DNA of 60,000 nucleotides, taken from Tubulanus polymorphus (taxonomy: Eukaryota; Nemertea; Palaeonemertea; Tubulaniformes; Tubulanidae). The stretch is taken from the NCBI RefSeq assembly GCF_964204645.1, contig NC_134032.1, positions 7,685,175-7,745,174 on the forward strand, given 5' to 3'. Positions 42,356 to 54,283 of the stretch are shown here, piece by piece (the first letter of the stretch is position 1; every line of letters begins with the position of its first letter). Below the pieces are notes generated by a model. That model had not been told where the DNA came from. It searched no databases and was given only the letters and a program-made list of their open reading frames with translations. The position numbers were made by a program, and so were the translations under genes.

Positions 42356-43674
42356 TAGTCCAGGCTCCAAGACTCAAAAATTGGAATTTCGCTTACCTGG
42401 AATACCTCAAAGCCCAAATTTCCATTGAAGAAAGATAAGATTCTCAAGCTTATTTGGGCAGATTTGTAACCCTGGAAACATGAGCCGGGCCGAGATATTG
42501 CGTTGCTAAGGTAACGTGCTGGTAAAATATATGCTGTAAGGAGGGTTTTTTAAACGGTGGATTATTCAAAAAGTATTGTAGATAAATTGAAAATTCTTAG
42601 ACCTACCTATATATTATTGGGTATGGCCTATCCGATAAAAGCAACAATGAACAGTTTCAACAATGCTATCATGCCGAAATTTTACTTTTTATTCAAAATA
42701 ACTTCATTTTCGCAGTAAGAAGCCCAAATAAGTTGTCAGTGCAGCCCAGTATGATAAAATATTTTACAAATTTATACATGTCATGTTAGCACGGGTCAAT
42801 GGCTATCTGGTAGTAACAACATTTTGGGATACTTCCAACTGTCGCCATGGTGACGGGATGCTTAGGGAAAACCATGAATTTTCATATAGTCATAGCTGGT
42901 TAAATGTTTTATTGAATTAATTAGAATTACCTCGTCTAAAAAATGGAATTGGGATATTTTTACAACATACCTGCTGACATGTTATCTGGACAACAATCTT
43001 AAAGCAATTTTACAAGGGTGTTACTATGGCAACGGTGCACTTTTTTGTATTTTACTGCAATTTGGGGGTTGAATTCTTTTCTAAGGACTTTTTTTTACAT
43101 AAAATTTACAATATCAGTCAGTAATTGAATAAAGTGATTTAAGACCCTCTAAATTAATTTTTCGAATAATTAGTTATCATTAGTTATGGAGCCAGTTACG
43201 ATAGAAACAACAGCCAATAAGTAATTGTTGATGATACCAAACATTCTTTTCTCATTTAAAGTCATTCCATCATATGTTAATGAAATAACTTGATAATTTG
43301 AAAATGCAATGGCTGATCATACTAATACTGACACTTTTTATATTGGTAATGCTGTAACCATGGGATATCAGATTCTATTGTTATTTGAAAATGAAAAATG
43401 AGAGTTGAAAATACAGTTGTAGCACCAACAGATCCGTCTACCATAGTCATTTTTGAGACAAGGGAATTGAAACTGGAATTTGCGATGTTTGTGAATTGAC
43501 GCTATAGGGGTAAGTTGATGCATTTTAGTCTGATTTTAGTTGACTTGTGGCCTAAGGTACTTACAGCGAGTTGAATGGAGGGGCCCATAGGCCTATGGCA
43601 GGCCCTACGCTATTCCCAACTTGTAATTTCATTTCATTGAAACAGCTGCGTCTCACGGTAAACATTATAGCTAC

Positions 43675-44292
43675 GTTCACACGACAACTACATGTAGTTA
43701 GACCGGTGTAAATTGGTCCGCACTCGGTCCGGTAAAAATTTAGACCGGACCAAATCTGAGTGTGCGTTCACACACATGTTGCTAAAATTGGCTACAAGTT
43801 GTTATGATTGGGCCCGCAAGATGTCGCCATAAGTATTTTACCCGACATTTATATCTAAATGATGATTGCAGTTTATCATATTATCTGGACACATCAATAG
43901 GCCTATATGATAGATTTTAGGTAATTTTCAGAATAATTAAAACGGATATATACTCCGCGAGCAATGCACGCTGAGATTTTAAGATAAATAATAATTCATT
44001 AGTCTATACATTAATTTTTAGGCAATATAGAAACTATATGAAATCTAAAAACTATAATGCTTGATGACGAATTGGTGACGAGTTTAATACAATTGAATTC
44101 ATACAGCATTGTACCAGTTTCTGTCCACACTTTAGACAGGACCTGGTTCGCTCTTTTAAGTCGGTCCAAATTAGACTGGCCTAAAATGGACCGGACCAAT
44201 TTGGAACAGAATTTTTGCCAATTAGAACACTTGGTCTGGTCTAAAACTGGACCGGACCAAATTTTGACCGGTCTAAACAACATCGTGTGAAC
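43675..44292. mobile_element. MITE with GTTCACACGA ends, left-arm copy
   Basis: The ends GTTCACACGACAACTACATG and the complement of GTTCACACGATGTTGTTTAG enclose many GGTCCGGTC/GACCGGACC words in both orientations. There is no coding. The copy in the right arm is at 48101-48718. Confidence 0.75.
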
Positions 44293-44530
44293 CATTTAAA
44301 AAAGATTTCTCCAGGAAGGCCCCCGAACCTCTTGAAAAAAATTGGCGCGAATTTGGCGTCGGATATGAGCCGGGCCAAAGTAAACTTTCTCCCGCCGGCC
44401 CTGTCCCATAGGGTATGATGTGACCCATTGATTCTATTTTCAGCAAGATAGATATAGAACCCATGTGGGCCTATTCGTTATGCCTAGGCCCTATATACTT
44501 ATTTATTTATTATCGTTTAACTTTTTGCAG

Positions 44531-44938
44531 GTTGAAATGATGGCATGTAAAACAGACATTAATCGTACATGTAAGCGGAAGCTTGTTTATGAAGACAAAG
44601 AAAATCTAACTGGGGAATCAATCAAATTTGACCTATGTTTGTTTTGTAAAAAACGTGCTCACAAAGGCGATAAACGAATGTCCTTTGTCACTAAATCTGG
44701 AATCAACGGAATTTACCAAGCAGCCGTTAGGAAGAATGATCATACTATGTTGGAAATCACCAAGAATTATTATTTACCTGCCAAAAAAGCTCGATACCAC
44801 CATGCATGTCGATGTGTATACACAACTGAGGAAAAACAACAAAATGAAGTTCAAGTCATTTCTCCACACAAGGTGGCATTTCAACAGTTCTCGGAAACTT
44901 TGAACAAATTACTGGTAGAGGAGAGGCGTGTTTTGTAA
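44531..44938 (+). CDS. First exon of the palindrome gene: Cys/His domain
   Basis: Preceded by a good acceptor (TTTTTGCAG). From the ATG at 44537, MACKTDINRTCKRKLVYED is followed by LCLFCKKRAHKGDK and KARYHHACRCVYTTEEKQQ: a likely zinc site (CxxC ... HxxC) that opens the family described under 45159-47462. The frame ends at a TAA after VEERRVL; a donor (GTAAAA) overlaps that point. An identical inverted copy is at 47455-47862. Confidence 0.6.
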   Translation, partial: VEMMACKTDINRTCKRKLVYEDKENLTGESIKFDLCLFCKKRAHKGDKRMSFVTKSGINGIYQAAVRKNDHTMLEITKNYYLPAKKARYHHACRCVYTTEEKQQNEVQVISPHKVAFQQFSETLNKLLVEERRVL

Positions 44939-45158
44939 AATGTCGGAAATTATGGCTGAATTCCGGAGTCACCTTATCTGTGATGTTGACAGTTTGGTAA
45001 AAGTGAACAAGCAAGATGAACACGTCAGTGTCTACGGAGTTAACCAATACTGAAGATGAATGCATAACAGATAAATGTCTAATGATTCTTCCATCAGCTT
45101 CTTCAATATCGCGGCAAAGTTGGGGTTCTTCTTCGATGGTTCCATCTGCGATTTTATA

Positions 45159-47462
45159 TCTGATATATTGAGAAACCCATCAAATATAATGCTCATGGAA
45201 AAACTACAAACAATTCAGAACGGTTTCTTCGAAGAAAACAAAGAATCACCAACATTTGTTTATTGGGAACATAATATCGAAATGGTTACTCTTTTATTAC
45301 GATTCATCGAAGCTGAGAGGGAATCGAACTGGTTGTTACATCTCGAAGTCACAGCAATAATGTTGCCCTATTTCTTTGTCACCAATCGGCATAATTATTC
45401 TAGGTAAGCCTTCTTGTATATATAAGCTAGTTCATATCTTATACACGGAATCTGACATTGATACCCTTGCATCACGGGCATATGATTGGATAGGGGATAT
45501 ATAGATGTATAATCAATTGAATTTGCAGATGGCTACCAGTATATTTGTGCAAGATGAGGAATCTAGAAAAAACAGCACCGGACGTTCATCAAGCATTTCT
45601 ACACGGACAACACACTATAAGCAGGACGGGCACACCATTCAGTGCCGTTTCTACTGACATGCTCTTGGAGCAGACACTGAATAGAGATGCCAAGCGTGGT
45701 TCCAATGGTCTCATCGGAATATCTAGAAATCAAAAGACAGTTAATAGGTAAGTCTAATTTATCATTAAGATTTGCTTCTCTGTGAGTTTTATTATGAGCC
45801 TAGCTGAATTAATACCACTCGTCGTGCGAGTTATTCAGCGCAACTCAAAATTTATACTTTAAAAGTCGAAATTTCGAGTTTATTAAGTCGAGATTTCGAG
45901 TTATAAAGTCGAAATTTCGACTTTCATATGGCCGCAATATTATATGGCCGCAATGCTATTCCATATAAAAACAATTATGGACTGTGTTAATTCATTTCAG
46001 ATGGATTCAATCGATCCACACCAGGGCAGAGATGACTCGCCGTATGAAAGAAATATGTAACAGCGACAGTTGTCGTCAAGAATCGGTTCATCGGGATTGC
46101 CAAAAAGCCCGGATGCAGAGAGATCTCTCAGATGCCGCGAAAATTCGAGATGTTTTTAATTCAGGCATAGCGGCCAATCCGTTTGACTTCAATTCAGAGT
46201 ATCTTATCAATATAGTTACTGGTAAGCAAATAATACGGAATTGAGAATTAGCATACAGAGAATGTAACTGTTGAAAATACAGACCTGCAGTTTAATTTAA
46301 GTGATAATTTTTTGCTCTTTTGATTGTTATTCAAACAGGTGTAGCTACATCAGAAATAGTCTGTAAAAGTCTATTGTCAGTAAGATATACCGGAGAAGAA
46401 AATCTCAAGAAGTTTGTTAAAAGCCGTCTACAGGGAGATGAAAGTCTTCAAAAACCTATCAAACGCAGTGATTTGAAAACGTTTGCCGACTTGAACAAAA
46501 CGGTCAGGACAGATCACAAGTATTCGAGACAGAAAGTAGCAGCTAACAGTTATGAAATTCTAACTCGCTTGTTAGTAGTAGCAAAAAATAGAGAGGTTAG
46601 TAGTAGGAAATATAATATCTTATGACTATCAAAAAAACTGACACGTGACATGGAATTACGCGATAAACATCAAGCTCGTTCACATTTCCAGATCGACCTT
46701 GCAAGGATCGTAACTCATGAACTATCTGCAGTTCCCTTCTCATTGGCTTATCCTGATGGAACCATTACTAAGACAGAGAAAAGCAAGCTACTTCACGCTA
46801 TTGCTGAATCAGTGCCACAATCAGTCGTAACAAAACATTTCGGGTACCAGTGTATCGTATATGATGTGATGGTTATATTGCATGGAATGGACATGAAAAA
46901 GATAGAAACATTCGGTGAATTGGCTTGTCGATTATACAGTTTTGTAACATCAAACTTAAGTAGTGAATGTAATGAAGTACATTTGGTAACTGACCAGTAC
47001 AGTGAGGTGAGCATTAAATCACAAGAACGGAAACGCCGAGAAAAAATGCACGTAGAACTAAGGCTGATAACTGATAAAACACGAATTCCGAAACAATGGG
47101 AGAGATACATCGCAAATAACAACAACAAAGGGACCCTCATGAAATTCTTATTGGGTGTTTTTGAAACCTTAGCTGTGAAAGATACGAGGGGTAGGAAATT
47201 AGTTCTTGGTGGATTTACGAGTAATGGTAAATGTTATAAAATCGCAGATGGAACCATCGAAGAAGAACCCCAACTTTGCTGCGATATTGAAGAAGCTGAT
47301 GGAAGAATCATTAGACATTTATCTGTTATGCATTCATCTTCAGTATTGGTTAACTCCGTAGACACTGACGTGTTCATCTTGCTTGTTCACTTTTACCAAA
47401 CTGTCAACATCACAGATAAGGTGACTCCGGAATTCAGCCATAATTTCCGACATTTTACAAAA
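45159..47462 (+). CDS. Core gene: uncharacterised family with PIN/FEN-like acidic motifs
   Basis: Exons read at about 45159-45405 (YWEHNIEMVTLLLRFIEAER, LPYFFVTNRHNYSR), 45531-45748 (QTLNRDAKRGSNGLIGISRN), 45999-46221, 46340-46600 and 46690-47462, with GT/AG borders. The last has ELSAVPFSLAYPDGTITKTE, CIVYDVMVILHGM, VPKQW-like IPKQWERYIA, EEADGRIIRHL and SVDTDVFILLVHFY. The same block order occurs in a large family of unannotated proteins in corals, echinoderms and fish. The spaced acidic residues (YD, EEAD, D-x-D-V) recall PIN/FEN-type nucleases; this is inference. The C-terminus is cut at about 47455 where the inverted copy of exon 1 begins. I see no stop inside the exons. Confidence 0.6.
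45855..45935. repeat. Small palindromes in an intron of the core gene
   Basis: AAGTCGAAATTTCGACTT (perfect) and two close variants (GTCGAAATTTCGAG, GTCGAGATTTCGAG) occur in tandem, followed by two copies of ATATGGCCGCAAT. Small hairpins inside the intron between the second and third core exons. Confidence 0.75.
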
Positions 47463-47862
47463 CACGCCTCTCCTCTACCAGTAATTTGTTCAAAGTTTCC
47501 GAGAACTGTTGAAATGCCACCTTGTGTGGAGAAATGACTTGAACTTCATTTTGTTGTTTTTCCTCAGTTGTGTATACACATCGACATGCATGGTGGTATC
47601 GAGCTTTTTTGGCAGGTAAATAATAATTCTTGGTGATTTCCAACATAGTATGATCATTCTTCCTAACGGCTGCTTGGTAAATTCCGTTGATTCCAGATTT
47701 AGTGACAAAGGACATTCGTTTATCGCCTTTGTGAGCACGTTTTTTACAAAACAAACATAGGTCAAATTTGATTGATTCCCCAGTTAGATTTTCTTTGTCT
47801 TCATAAACAAGCTTCCGCTTACATGTACGATTAATGTCTGTTTTACATGCCATCATTTCAAC
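47455..47862 (-). pseudogene. Inverted copy of the core-gene first exon
   Basis: Encodes the same MACKTD...VEERRVL protein as 44537-44938, on the other strand, without downstream exons in that direction. Its 3' end abuts the 3' end of the core gene, so the two run tail to tail. Confidence 0.8.
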
Positions 47863-48100
47863 CTGCAAAAAGTTAAACGATAATAAATAAATAAGTATAT
47901 AGGGCCTAGGCATAACGAATAGGCCCACATGGGTTCTATATCTATCTTGCTGAAAATAGAATCAATGGGTCACATCATACCCTATGGGACAGGGCCGGCG
48001 GGAGAAAGTTTACTTTGGCCCGGCTCATATCCGACGCCAAATTCGCGCCAATTTTTTTCAAGAGGTTCGGGGGCCTTCCTGGAGAAATCTTTTTTAAATG

Positions 48101-48718
48101 GTTCACACGATGTTGTTTAGACCGGTCAAAATTTGGTCCGGTCCAGTTTTAGACCAGACCAAGTGTTCTAATTGGCAAAAATTCTGTTCCAAATTGGTCC
48201 GGTCCATTTTAGGCCAGTCTAATTTGGACCGACTTAAAAGAGCGAACCAGGTCCTGTCTAAAGTGTGGACAGAAACTGGTACAATGCTGTATGAATTCAA
48301 TTGTATCAAACTCGTCACCAATTCGTCATCAAGCATTATAGTTTTTAGATTTCATATAGTTTCTATATTGCCTAAAAATTAATGTATAGACTAATGAATT
48401 ATTATTTATTTTAAAATCTCAGCGTGCATTGCTCGCGGAGTATATATCCGTTTTAATTATTCTGAAAATTACCTAAAATCTATCATATAGGCCTATTGAT
48501 GTGTCCAGATAATATGATAAACTGCAATCATCATTTAGATATAAATGTCGGGTAAAATTCTTATGGCGACATCTTGCGGGCCCAATCATAACAACTTGTA
48601 GCCAATTTTAGCAACATGTGTGTGAACGCACACTCAGATTTGGTCCGGTCTAAATTTTTACCGGACCGAGTGCGGACCAATTTACACCGGTCTAACTACA
48701 TGTAGTTGTCGTGTGAAC
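48101..48718. mobile_element. MITE with GTTCACACGA ends, right-arm copy
   Basis: Inverted copy of 43675-44292, duplicated as part of the arm, so it was inside before the arms formed. Confidence 0.75.
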
Positions 48719-49889
48719 GTAGCTATAATGTTTACCGTGAGACGCAGCTGTTTCAATGAAATGAAATTACAAGTTGGGAATAGCGTAGGGCCTGCCATAG
48801 GCCTATGGGCCCCTCCATTCAACTCGCTGTAAGTACCTTAGGCCACAAGTCAACTAAAATCAGACTAAAATGCATCAACTTACCCCTATAGCGTCAATTC
48901 ACAAACATCGCAAATTCCAGTTTCAATTCCCTTGTCTCAAAAATGACTATGGTAGACGGATCTGTTGGTGCTACAACTGTATTTTCAACTCTCATTTTTC
49001 ATTTTCAAATAACAATAGAATCTGATATCCCATGGTTACAGCATTACCAATATAAAAAGTGTCAGTATTAGTATGATCAGCCATTGCATTTTCAAATTAT
49101 CAAGTTATTTCATTAACATATGATGGAATGACTTTAAATGAGAAAAGAATGTTTGGTATCATCAACAATTACTTATTGGCTGTTGTTTCTATAGTAACTG
49201 GCTCCATAACTAATGATAACTAATTATTCGAAAAATTAATTTAGAGGGTCTTAAATCACTTTTTTCAATTAGTGACTGATATTGTAAATTTTATGTAAAA
49301 AAAGTCCTTAGAAAAGAATTCAACCCCCAAATTACAGTAAAATACAAAAAAGTGCACCATTGCCATAGTAACACCCTTGTAAAATTGCTTTAAGATTGTT
49401 GTCCAGATAACATGTCAGCAGGTATGTTGTAAAAATATCCCAATTCCATTTTATAGACGAGGTAATTCTAATTAATTCAATAAAACATTTAACCAGCTAT
49501 GACTATATGAAAATTCATGGGAAAATGAAGTTATTTTGAATAAAAAGTAAAATTTCGGCATGATAGCATTGTTGAAACTGTTCATTGTTGCTTTTATCGG
49601 ATAGGCCATACCCAATAATATATAGGTAGGTCTATGAATTTTCAATTTATCTACAATACTTTTTGAGTAATCCATCGTTTAAAAAACCCTCCTTACAGCA
49701 TATATTTTACCAGCACGTTACCTTAGCAACGCAATATCTCGGCCCGGCTCATGTTTCCAGGGTTACAAATCTGCCCAAATAAGCTTGAGAATCTTATCTT
49801 TCTTCAATGGAAATTTGGGCTTTGAGGTATTCCAGGTAAGCGAAATCATATTTCTAGAGTGTTTTTGAGACTTGGAGCCTGGACTAAGA

Positions 49890-51685
49890 GAGTCCGAACT
49901 CCTCTACTGGGAAACTGAAGAGGGCTCTTCAACGTAAATATACTGAGGAAGTGAAAGATGGTTTGCGTGTATCATTTAGTTTTATTGGAGTCCCGAAGAT
50001 CCTCCATTGCGACTACGGCAGTGAATTTTCTGATCGCAAAATGTATGATCTGGTATCGTAATGGCCTTCCAATTGTAAAGTTGTTCATGGACGTCCCCGC
50101 CATCCTCAGGACATCTCAGGGACTTAATGAAGGTGGCCATCATGTCGTCAAAGATAGCTGCTTTGAAGGCATAAGCACATATCTACTACTAAATGTAAGT
50201 TCAACTGATTTGTTCCAACCTGATAGAATGGCTCTCGAGTCTTAATAAATTTATTGAAAATGCTAAATGTCTTCAGACATGATCAATACATCACACTCTA
50301 AAAGTAAAGTGTTCTCCATGTGAGTATGTCTATGGAATGGACTACGCGTTTTTGAATAAAAGGTAGGATTTGCTCCAGACATAGATGAAGACTTAGCTGA
50401 AGTTTACAACAATATGGATCTAATTACTTCATTTACAGGAATGAGTTGTAAATGTCAATTATGACGAATCAATTGTAAATGCTGACGATGAAGAAAAATC
50501 AGAATGTAAATACCGACGATGAAGAAAACCCAGTCAGCCTGGACCCAGTAGATGTACCAGCACAGTCGAGGTGAATAAATGTGTAATGTTTCCCTTTTAG
50601 CCCGCTGGGGACTTTAGGGAGCCAGCTGTTGCGTTCTCTTTTAGTCCATCTTTTCATGGGAAGTTTAGAAGACATTTCAATGGACTGTCTTGATATTTGG
50701 TTAATACTCTAGCTGAAAGGCAGCCATTGTTGTTCACCCATAGCAGCAAAAAAATGTTTTAGTTCCTGGCTACTATAGTTATCACTTATAGCTAATAACT
50801 CATAATGGTTACTCCATGTCCAAACTAGGGTCCAGGGACACCATGCCCACTTGGAAAGTGTTTTTAAATGCTCAACAATCTAGCAATTTCAATATTCAAT
50901 GCCCCCTGGTAACCATATACAAAATCCAAAGACCTTGAAACTCACCACAATCATGGAACATGTCAGCAGCTACAATTTTGAGATTAAAGTCCCAAGTGGG
51001 CTAAAAAAAAGTTGTAAAACAATGACAAACATAAGAAATACCAGTGACAAAGTAATTATAGGTTTACTCAGTACTCAAATCCATTACTCATGGTAGACAA
51101 TCTCTGTCCACTCAGTGAAGGTCACTGTGCATTTTTGGAAGTATTCATTTCATAACAATAGAAATTATTGGATAGATTAAAAAAAGTTATGATGGAAATG
51201 TGAATTCGCTTTAATAGAGATTGATTCTTAATCATGACATTTCGTGCAGAATTGGGCGAGTCTGGTCTATTGTCCTCTGACACCATCAGTAAGTAAGCGA
51301 TGGATATTGTCTGATTTCCAAGCATTCCATGTATACCCAACAAGCATGATGACGCCATGCACCTCCTAACTGCAATTGCTATAATCCAATGATACTTTCT
51401 CTTTTTTTCCAGCAATTTGATTTCAGTAATTTATCTGTTCAGAAAATAAAGATTGGTTCAGATTTGGCAACGCAGCAGAGCCATCAAATGATAAAAAGCG
51501 CTGCAAACATCGCCTCTCTGATCTTGAGGAAGCTCAACGAATGATGGATCGTGGAGCCAAAAACAACGTGACGATCAAAGTTCCACCAAAAGATTGTCAC
51601 AAAATTGACCTACAGCGCATTCCGGAAGTTGCACGTAAAAAATGGAGGGAAAATCTTTTTATAACAGTTATCTAAACATGCTTAT
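49890..51685 (+). pseudogene. Retroelement integrase relic
   Basis: An open frame from 49890 leads into FIGVPKILHCDYGSEF and, after an in-frame TAA, WPSNCKVVHGRPRHPQD: the second Asp (HCDYGSEF) and the following blocks of a Ty3/Gypsy-type integrase core. The Glu block is not preserved. Further down, VGFAPDIDEDLAEVYNN (about 50365) and a C-terminal-like AQRMMDRGAKNNVTIKVP (about 51530) fit the same protein with long noncoding stretches between. No RT is seen. Confidence 0.5.
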
Positions 51686-51939
51686 TACCCCTTTTAGTTG
51701 TTTCTGCTTCTGATAAAGCATATCTGGTCCTTTGTTCTTTAGCATAAACATCTTTTTACTTAACTCTTATCTGACAAAGCTCGCCGTTCTGCGAGCAAGA
51801 TTTTTGTTCGCCGACAGACCACGCTCGCATTTCTGCGAGCTGCAACCCGCCGATTTAAAACCTGCAGTTTCGTTCCGCTTAGTTTTCAATTTAGTTGCAA
51901 CCGTGCCAAATACTCGAGAAACATCATACTGAACCCGGA

Positions 51940-53747
51940 AGTATAATGATGGTCCAGATGATGATGCAAGTGATACTGGGGATGATGCTCCTGTACCACA
52001 CGCCCCTATTGACCCTGGCAGAGGTAGGCCTAGTAGAGCTAGAGGCAGGCCAGCACTACAACAACAGAGAGGTAGATCAAGATCACCATTATTAGGCCTA
52101 GCATCAGCTCAACAAGCTCCAGGTCCTGTTGCAGCTCCAGCTCGTGGCGCCGTTCGTGGTCGCGGTCGTGTTCAAGCTGTTATAGATCCCTGGCATCCTT
52201 ATAATAGAAATCAAGTCAATGACTGGTTACCTGCATATGCCAATGCTGCTGAAGGTGGAAAGCCTGCTGTAGATACTGAGAATCATAGAATAATTGACTT
52301 CTTTACACTAGTTTTTCCAGAAGAAGTCGTGCAGTTGATAGTCGACGAAACAAGTGATACTTTGAACAATATCGTGCGACACCAAATACAAACCGTACTG
52401 TAATAAAGAAATGGTATCCAGTATTCGTTGAAGAAATTAGAGCTTTTTTAGCTCTTATTTTATGTAGTTCTCTGTGCAAAAAAGGTGAACTAAAAAACAT
52501 GTGGAAGCGAGATTCTCTTATTCGTACGCCAGGTATCGGAAAAGTAATGAGTCAAAATCGGTTCTATGCCATAATGAGATTCCTGCATACTGCGAACAAT
52601 TACAATCATGTTCCCTGTGGCGAAGCTGGTCATGATTGCTGTTTTAAACTTTATGACTGCTGTATGTAATGCATGGGAAAATGCATATGTTCTAGAAAAA
52701 GAAATTTCAATTGACGAATGTCTCGTGGCGTATAAAGGACGTGTACTTATGATACAATACCTCCATAAAAAACCAAAAAAGTGAGGTATAAAGAGATTTG
52801 TTCTCTGTGGCAGTAGAACTGCCTATGCCTATCAATGGCAGTTGTATTCTGGCAAAGAGGGGGGAAATGTGACAGTGGATTTAGGGGCTAAAGTTGTGAA
52901 AAGTCTCACAGATGGACTATCGGTTGGACATATACTCTACACGGATAACTATTATACGTCTCTGGCCCTCTATGAGTATATGAAAACAAAACTTATAGGA
53001 GCCTGTGGAACTGTAAAGGCAAATAGAAAAGGCAACCCAGCGTGACTAAAGAGGTTTGTAAAAAAAAACAAAGGTTGATGAACTTTGCGGCATATCTCCG
53101 CTGTTTCTTCATAATGGCAATGTTCTTGCCATTGGTTGGGTCGACAAACAACCGGTGTCCCTATTATCAACCGTGGACACAGCCGAATCAGGGGAAAAGC
53201 GGGTTCGTGATAGAAAGGAGATGGCTATAGAACTGTCCGCAAGCCATCGGCTATATGCAACTAGAACAAATTTATGAGTGGGGTCGATAGAAATGATCAG
53301 ATGAATTCATATTTTACTATAGATCACAGTGAAGTTTGAAATGGTGGAAAAAGGTGTTTATGCACCTTGTGACTACCACTGTTACGAATGCATACATATT
53401 GTATAAATCGGTGACAGATAAGCCTATGGAAGATCGGGACTTCCGCCTACAACTTGCCCATCAGCTGATTGAAGGTTACAAACGCCCTACGAATAATGCG
53501 GGTCGACCAAGGGCATCAATGGACAATGAGCAGAGACTAACTGGTAGACACTTTCTGGAAAAGGCACAGGGTAGGCCAGATTGTAGTGTGCACCCTAAGG
53601 ACGAATGGGAAATATATAAGACGGCATCAGACACAATTCAAATGTGAACAATGTAAAGTCGGATTATGTGTTGTTCCATGCAATGAAATTTACCATTGCC
53701 AAACCGATTATCAACGATTCTACAGGGAACATTACCTTGATGTATAA
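51940..53747 (+). pseudogene. piggyBac transposase 2, decayed
   Basis: Same design as piggyBac 1 but with many frameshifts: an acidic start (DDDASDTGDDAP), an Arg-Gly run (near 52145-52175), IIDFFTLVFPEEVVQLIVDE, IRAFLALILCSSLCKKGE, MSQNRFYAIMRFLHTANN, ISIDECLVAYKGR, ILYTDNYYTSLALYEYMK, and a Cys-rich end (CEQCKVGLCVVPCNEIYH). Missing stretches include part of the region around the last catalytic Asp (about 53200-53300). It ends with TAA at 53745-53747. Confidence 0.85.
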
Positions 53748-54283
53748 GGTAGGAACACTTAATATTGCTTTTAATTCCCAGTAACTGTACTCTGTGGGTG
53801 TTGATACAGTGTCATTTGAAAAAAAAATGTTTACTTTTCAGAAATTTGTTGAAAATTCCCAAAATTTTGGGGGTTTGTCAGATATTACCACCTGCATATA
53901 TACCCTTTGTCAATGTTTTTAAATAGAATATTAAACTTCAGAATGTTTCCTACAGCCAGCTTTTTACAATGAAGGTCTATCACTAATACTTTTGGAATTA
54001 TAGAAATTATAGAAATTTAGACATCGAATTTGGGGATTTTTCAACGGGAAATCCGGGTATGTCGGGATACAATTTCAATAGGAAACTTGGTCAAGTAAGA
54101 GTTAAAGTCATGAAACTCGTCATGGATCTGTGTATTTTCCATTGCAAATTTGTAGACATGTTATGACATGCTCTGTGATGGAGGCGAAATTCAATGTCAT
54201 TTGTTTGTGTGCATTTCTGCCCACTTTTCCAATTGGTTTAGTGTCCCTGGAGTCTTAGTTATATTTGATTTTTAGTTTTTCAG
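53748..54283. other. Stretch without recognisable gene
   Basis: AT-rich, probably 3' flank of piggyBac 2. TGCATATATACCC near 53893 resembles the 3' flank of piggyBac 1 (GGGTATATACGCA in complement near 40898), a hint of shared element ends. Confidence 0.4.

Larger units (their letters stand above)
42356..45158 (+). repeat. Left arm of the palindrome (2.8 kb)
   Basis: Matches 47235-49886 in complement. It contains a block of about 160 bp (42712-42871) absent from the right arm, and a different 12- to 22-bp sequence near 42378-42392. Single-base differences are visible (for example in the run before 42600 and near 43830). It includes a MITE, the first exon of the core gene, and, at the inner edge, 220 bp of inverted 3' coding sequence of the same gene. 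Confidence 0.93.
42356..49886. mobile_element. Large palindromic element (long terminal inverted repeats)
   Basis: Positions 42356-45158 and 47235-49886 are inverted copies of each other with only scattered substitutions, around a core of 2076 bp. The outer ends are TAGTCCAGGCTCCAAG and its complement CTTGGAGCCTGGACTA. AGA stands directly outside both ends (42353-42355 and 49887-49889), compatible with a 3-bp target duplication. The core carries a multi-exon gene whose first exon lies in the left arm. The class is unknown to me: neither the ends nor the gene match a familiar transposase. An inverted segmental duplication, or an assembly join of two haplotypes, is the alternative. Confidence 0.7.
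47235..49886 (-). repeat. Right arm of the palindrome (2.65 kb)
   Basis: Complement of 42356-45158 minus the 160-bp block. It begins inside the last exon of the core gene, so the 3' coding end of that gene is part of the arm. Confidence 0.93.

Noticed and set aside
44011-44295. Open frames on both strands within the arms, repeated at 48098-48382
   Set aside because: They lie in the GTTCACACGA MITE made of repeated GGTCCGGTC words; duplication of the arms explains their conservation.
45074-45158. Sense start of an open frame at the left inner junction
   Set aside because: This part is the antisense of the core gene's 3' coding sequence; real exon similarity begins only after 45158.
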